DNA of 5,928 nucleotides, taken from positions 1 through 5,928 of the forward strand of contig JADYYU010000369.1 in assembly GCA_020853515.1 (NCBI GenBank). Reading direction: 5' to 3'. The translations under genes were made by a program, and so were the position numbers. Source of the DNA: Chitinophagaceae bacterium (GTDB taxonomy: Bacteria; Bacteroidota; Bacteroidia; Chitinophagales; Chitinophagaceae). Below the pieces are notes generated by a model. That model saw nothing but the letters and a program-made list of their open reading frames with translations, had not been told where the DNA came from and ran no database searches. Shown piece by piece: positions 4,713 through 5,928 of this stretch (positions within the stretch are counted from its first letter, which is position 1; each line of letters starts with the position of its first letter).

Positions 4713-5928
4713 TTAAAATTTTAAATAGGGTGCCAGGCCATGAAGTCCGCCTTCCCGTCCAAAGCCGCTTTCTTTATATCCGCCAAAAGGCGACGCGGGG
4801 TCAAATTTATTGTAAGTATTTGCCCACACTACTCCGGCTCTTAATTTTGCTGTCAGATTAAATATTTTGCTTCCCTTGTCGGTCCATACGCCGGCACTTA
4901 AGCCGTAGGGGATATTATTTGCTTTTTCAATCACTTCTTCGATCGTCCTGAATGTTTGAACAGTAAGTACCGGTCCGAAAATTTCTTCCTGCACAATTCT
5001 ATGGCTTTGGGAAGTATGTAAAAACAAGGTTGGCTTGCAAAAATAACCTGAAGCAGGCATTTTACATGCAGGCTGATACATTTCTGCACCCTCATCAACA
5101 CCGAGCTGCAAATAAGATTGAATTTTTTCAAATTGCTCCCGGCTGTTGATCGCACCAATATCAGTATTCTTATCGAGCGGGTCGCCTACAATCAGCGTTT
5201 CCATTCTTCGTTTTAATTTTTTGATCACCACATCTGCAATATTTTCCTGTATAAAAAGCCGTGAGCCGGCGCAACATACATGACCCTGATTAAAAAATAT
5301 GCCATTCACAATACCTTCTATTGCCTGATCAATCGGGGCGTCATCAAAAATAATATTGGCCGCTTTTCCTCCCAGTTCAAGGGTTGCTTTTTTAGCGGTA
5401 CCCGAAATGGCTTTTTGAATATATTTACCAACCGGTGTACTACCGGTAAAGGCCACTTTATTCACCAGTGGATGATTGACCAGGGCAGCACCGGCATCTC
5501 CCAGGCCGGTTACAATATTAACAACACCCTCCGGCAGTCCGCTTTCCTGTATGATCTCTGCAAGTTTCAACGCTGTGAGCGGCGTGTTTTCTGCCGGTTT
5601 CAACACTACGGTATTGCCAGTTGCAAGCGCCGGTGCAATTTTCCAGGCAGCCATCAGCAAGGGAAAATTCCACGGTATTATTTGTGCAGCAACACCCAAC
5701 GATTGCGGCTTTCTGTTCGGAAATGCGTATTCCAGTTTGTCGGCCCAACCTGCATAGTAAAAAAAATGATTACAAGCCAGCGGGATGTCAATATCTCTGC
5801 TTTCACGGATCGGCTTGCCCCCATCCATACTTTCTATCACCGCAAATTCACGGGCTCTTTCCTGCATTAGCCGTGCAATACGAAAGATATACTTTGCCCT
5901 TTCCGTTCCCGGCATTTTGCTCCATATA
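4713..5928 (-). CDS. NAD(P)+-dependent aldehyde dehydrogenase, catalytically complete (5' end outside window)
   Basis: This enzyme oxidises an aldehyde to the carboxylic acid through a cysteine thiohemiacetal; the natural aldehyde is not shown. The frame is open to the window edge, reading WSK before the first visible Met (5915), so that Met is internal and about 75-90 residues are missing from a usual 480-500. Numbering from it, all active-site elements are present: PWNFP with oxyanion Asn83, cofactor Lys106 in LKPAE, FTGSTPVG (156-163), general base Glu180 in LELGG, FNQGHVCCAGSR (208-219) with catalytic Cys214, and EEIFGP (310-315) with Glu311. The C-terminus keeps SPFGGYKESGFGREGG (375-390) and ends PYLKF. 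No signal peptide can be judged. It precedes the shortened ALDH-like gene on the same strand. Together they match the two-domain ALDH16 layout, in which the first domain is active in bacteria. A deoxyribose-phosphate aldolase gene upstream would be a common neighbour but lies outside view. Confidence 0.97.
   Translation of the reverse strand, partial: IWSKMPGTERAKYIFRIARLMQERAREFAVIESMDGGKPIRESRDIDIPLACNHFFYYAGWADKLEYAFPNRKPQSLGVAAQIIPWNFPLLMAAWKIAPALATGNTVVLKPAENTPLTALKLAEIIQESGLPEGVVNIVTGLGDAGAALVNHPLVNKVAFTGSTPVGKYIQKAISGTAKKATLELGGKAANIIFDDAPIDQAIEGIVNGIFFNQGHVCCAGSRLFIQENIADVVIKKLKRRMETLIVGDPLDKNTDIGAINSREQFEKIQSYLQLGVDEGAEMYQPACKMPASGYFCKPTLFLHTSQSHRIVQEEIFGPVLTVQTFRTIEEVIEKANNIPYGLSAGVWTDKGSKIFNLTAKLRAGVVWANTYNKFDPASPFGGYKESGFGREGGLHGLAPYLKF

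Noticed and set aside
5280..5870. Plus-strand open frame of 196 codons opposite the active ALDH
   Set aside because: It is a shadow of the minus-strand ALDH, which carries all family motifs; the plus-strand product has no recognisable domain.

Overview
The window most likely comes from a chromosome of the phylum Bacteroidota. Three things point there: a secreted protein with SprB repeats and a C-terminal type IX secretion (Por) sorting domain; a promoter of the Bacteroidota form (TTG, then TAnnTTTG) before the SRPBCC gene; and AT-rich leaders without clear Shine-Dalgarno sequences. No RNA gene, CRISPR array, complete insertion sequence or replication origin was seen.

Layout, left to right. 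(1) Positions 1-2219, + strand: the 3' end of a vanadium-haloperoxidase-like PAP2 enzyme, overlapping by 4 bases or followed within 30 bases (depending on start) by a 620-631 residue secreted SprB-repeat protein. A strong hairpin-plus-T terminator closes this unit at 2263-2295. (2) Positions 2296-2630: a gene-free stretch with one long imperfect stem-loop and a short direct repeat. (3) Positions 2632-3575, + strand: a promoter with a possible operator between its two elements, then a two-gene operon of an SRPBCC/START-fold protein and a MarR-type regulator that overlap by ATGA. This cassette is clearly more AT-rich than the genes around it. (4) Positions 3576-3720: a convergent junction with a stem-loop and an open frame directly continuing the neighbouring dehydrogenase frame past its stop. 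(5) Positions 3721-5928, - strand: a catalytically complete aldehyde dehydrogenase (5' end outside the window) followed by a 293-residue ALDH-like protein that has lost the active-site residues and the whole catalytic-cysteine domain.

How the genes work together. The dehydrogenase pair looks like the two halves of ALDH16 encoded as separate genes: an active ALDH plus a non-catalytic ALDH-like partner. This is the most interesting feature here. The MarR/SRPBCC pair looks like a self-regulated ligand-responsive cassette. The PAP2/SprB pair suggests an exported or periplasmic enzyme co-expressed with a cell-surface or secreted adhesin-like protein. Functions beyond family level are inference.
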